From Amblyornis subalaris (lineage: Eukaryota; Chordata; Aves; Passeriformes; Ptilonorhynchidae), in the NCBI GenBank assembly GCA_018881555.1, contig JACAXG010000065.1, forward strand, positions 829,042 to 893,041: a DNA stretch of 64,000 bases, given 5' to 3'. Positions 61,831-64,000 of the stretch are shown piece by piece. Below the pieces are notes generated by a model. It ran no database searches. It had not been told where the DNA came from and worked only from the letters and a program-made list of their open reading frames with translations. Each line of letters begins with the position of its first letter. Within the stretch, counting starts at the first letter, position 1. The translations under genes and the position numbers were made by a program.

Positions 61831-64000
61831 TGGTCACTTTCAGTTTTTTGAAATGATGTGTCAATACAGAGAACTTCTGTTATTAATGTTGCCTTCAATT
61901 TTATTCAGACTTGATCTTTTGGAATTGCTTTTCCCTCCATCTCAACCAGACATAAACTCCTTGGAAAGATTTCAGAAATCTCCAATGAGATTATCTTGGA
62001 AAAAAAAGAAAGGAAAAAATGTGAGCAAAACAAAGGCATTGAAAACTTTATGGGAAAAGTGAGGCATCAGATCTGTTTATTTATAAATATGTAAATTTGC
62101 AGTAATTAAAAGGAATAAATTCAATGTTCATAAATACAAAGCCTGTTGGCTTTGTAAAACTTGATGCAGCAAGTTTTTATGCATGAAACAAATTGGTTGC
62201 AAAACTGTAGACTGGAAAGTTGTACACTGGGAGCTGCTCGTTGCCCCATTCATCATAAAGAAAGCTTGATGAGGTTATTATTAGTTGGACTTCGTAGCCT
62301 TTTTTATAGAGGTATGCAAAAATTACTGTGAAGGCTTACACAAAGTAATTATGTTGCAGACTCCCTTGCCCCCTTCCATGTTCAGATGAGAATGGGGGCT
62401 CTGTAGAGCTTTATCCAGTTACTATAATTACTTGTGCTGGGTAGGTTTGTATTCCTCAAGAGCTGGCAGCACTGTACTTCAGTGGCGACAACATATTTCA
62501 GTGCCATGTTTTGCCCAGAACATGGCAGATGCTTGCATCAAGTTTAATGCCAGGTTAAAATGTTTGAATGTCGTGATGTCTTTGGAAACAGTTTGTTCAT
62601 TCTTTGTCCAAGTGAAGCTTTTGGCAGGGTTTGTTGCTATCTTGTATGTGATAAAAATGCAGAGCTGCAAGGAAGGCTCTGCTTACCAAATTTCCGTGGT
62701 AGCTCTTCCTTCAAGTTGGAGTACAGGAACCATGCACATAAGACCTGTGCGAGTATCCCCTAATTGCTAGCTTTGGCAGAAACTATTCCTGTAGAACCAT
62801 AACAGTTAAAACTGTTAAAACTCGCCCTGAGATAACTGTTCAGAATGAATCCTTTCTTAGTTTTCATGATGCGGGAGTGTAGCATGTGTAATGCCCTGAC
62901 TCACTGCATTATGGATTGTTGAACTTGAACCATACTAGGCAGAAAACATCTGGAATGTTCCCTTGCTGTTGCATTTCAGACAGCATTTCTGTTGATTGCT
63001 GTCTACTTCTGGTCTTAGAAGTAATATCATCTTGTGACCAAAACCAGAAGTTCTCTTTCTCCCTGACCAGTGCTTACTGTATTACAGACTCTTTCAGTAG
63101 ATAAACATCAGATTAAAATCTTATCCTTTTATAGTACTCCAAGCTGTATGAGTCAAATCCTAAAAGTTTTTACCATACATCTGGCCTTTAAATACTGTAC
63201 TATCAAATAATTTTCAGTGCAGAGCAGCCCATAAGAAGTACTTAACAAAGGAATTGCTAAGCTGATTAGAATACTACATCAATCTTCTCTATCATTAGGT
63301 AGGTTTTATTGTTGCCTTTACAAAGAAAAATACGAATAATGCTATCCTGACCTCTAAATATTTTCTGTTTGGGACTTTAATCTGTAAATAATGCTTTTAA
63401 AGCAAGTTCAATAGGAAAAGAACAGATCAGAACTGATGCTTGATTTTCTGGTGTGTTTTGCCTGTATCCCCCAGTTCATGCAAACTGCTGCTACAGGAGC
63501 TCAGATATCAATCAAGTAGCGAGACACACCTGTAAAACACAGTAGGGAGGGAATTAATTAATGAACTAATTCGGTCCAGTCTTCCCTCACTGGTGTAATA
63601 TCTGAACATTTCAGACTGTTGCAATAAAAACAAACTCATATTCTCATGTGTGCATGTATATATGCTACTGTGAACAATTGCTCTGCATTTACAGCAGGCA
63701 TTGTTTTTCCTCCAGCCTACTTACGTTAAGATTTTTAGTAACTTGGTTTTGTACTCCGATTATGCATATCCTAACAAGAAGGAAAAAACAACATATGAAG
63801 GGTGGGGAGGCTGAGAGAATATAAACTGCAAAGTTTTGTTGGCCTTGTATCAGGGAGGAGCCTACCCATTTGTCCAAGTTAAAACAACCTCTAGTAACTG
63901 TTTAGCTGGAACAACTTCATAGAGAAAGTCTGGCACACCCTGTCAGCTGCTTTTCTGTTCATTAGAACTCAGCAGCACACAGTAACTCTTAGTAGCCTCA

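Larger units (their letters stand above)
51399..64000 (+). other. STXBP6 intron 2, partial (at least 12.6 kb)
   Basis: The intron begins with GTAAGATT. The next expected coding block of amisyn (beginning VTNKK) is not seen in any frame up to 64000, so the intron extends beyond the window. Besides the three CR1 copies and the minus-strand near-open frame listed separately, 52850-55540, 56270-59030, 59380-60850 and 61835-64000 hold ordinary AT-rich intronic sequence. A GC-richer unidentified patch lies at about 56620-56820. Confidence 0.8.

Overview
The window looks like avian nuclear DNA. It is AT-rich, has very low coding density, and carries several CR1 LINE fragments (the dominant bird retrotransposon) and one long LTR whose first bases (TGTCCTGGTTTGAAAGACAG) resemble an LTR I remember from songbird genomes. 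A songbird is therefore my best guess, but it rests on memory of repeat families and not on a search.

Only one gene can be identified with confidence: the 5' part of STXBP6 (amisyn, syntaxin-binding protein 6), on the plus strand. A CpG island at about 9.82-10.93 kb holds the promoter and a probable non-coding first exon ending at a strong donor at 10410/10411. The first coding exon is at 51213-51398. It encodes the first 51 residues of amisyn plus one base of codon 52, from an ATG at 51245, and ends at a GTAAG donor. Intron 1 would be about 40.8 kb. Intron 2 starts at 51399 and runs off the end of the window; the rest of the protein lies beyond 64000.

Region by region: 1-9.8 kb is upstream flank with microsatellites and no supported gene. 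9.8-10.93 kb is the CpG island. 10.4-51.2 kb is intron 1, with CR1 fragments (16.4, 16.5, 20.8-21.7, 38.4 and 44.5 kb), a 2,001-bp solo LTR with a 5-bp target duplication (29165-31165), a G-rich block (33.5-33.9 kb), and an unrecognised, broken, minus-strand protein-like stretch (36.98-37.68 kb) followed by a poly(A) signal. 51.4-64 kb is intron 2, with three more CR1 copies (52.3, 59.0 and 60.9-61.8 kb) and a long, nearly open minus-strand frame of unknown meaning (55.5-56.3 kb).

There are no recognisable tRNA or rRNA genes, CRISPR arrays or operons. The most unusual items are the minus-strand candidate at 37 kb, the unusually long solo LTR with an internal ~36-bp minisatellite, and a His at residue 15 of amisyn where I remember Leu.
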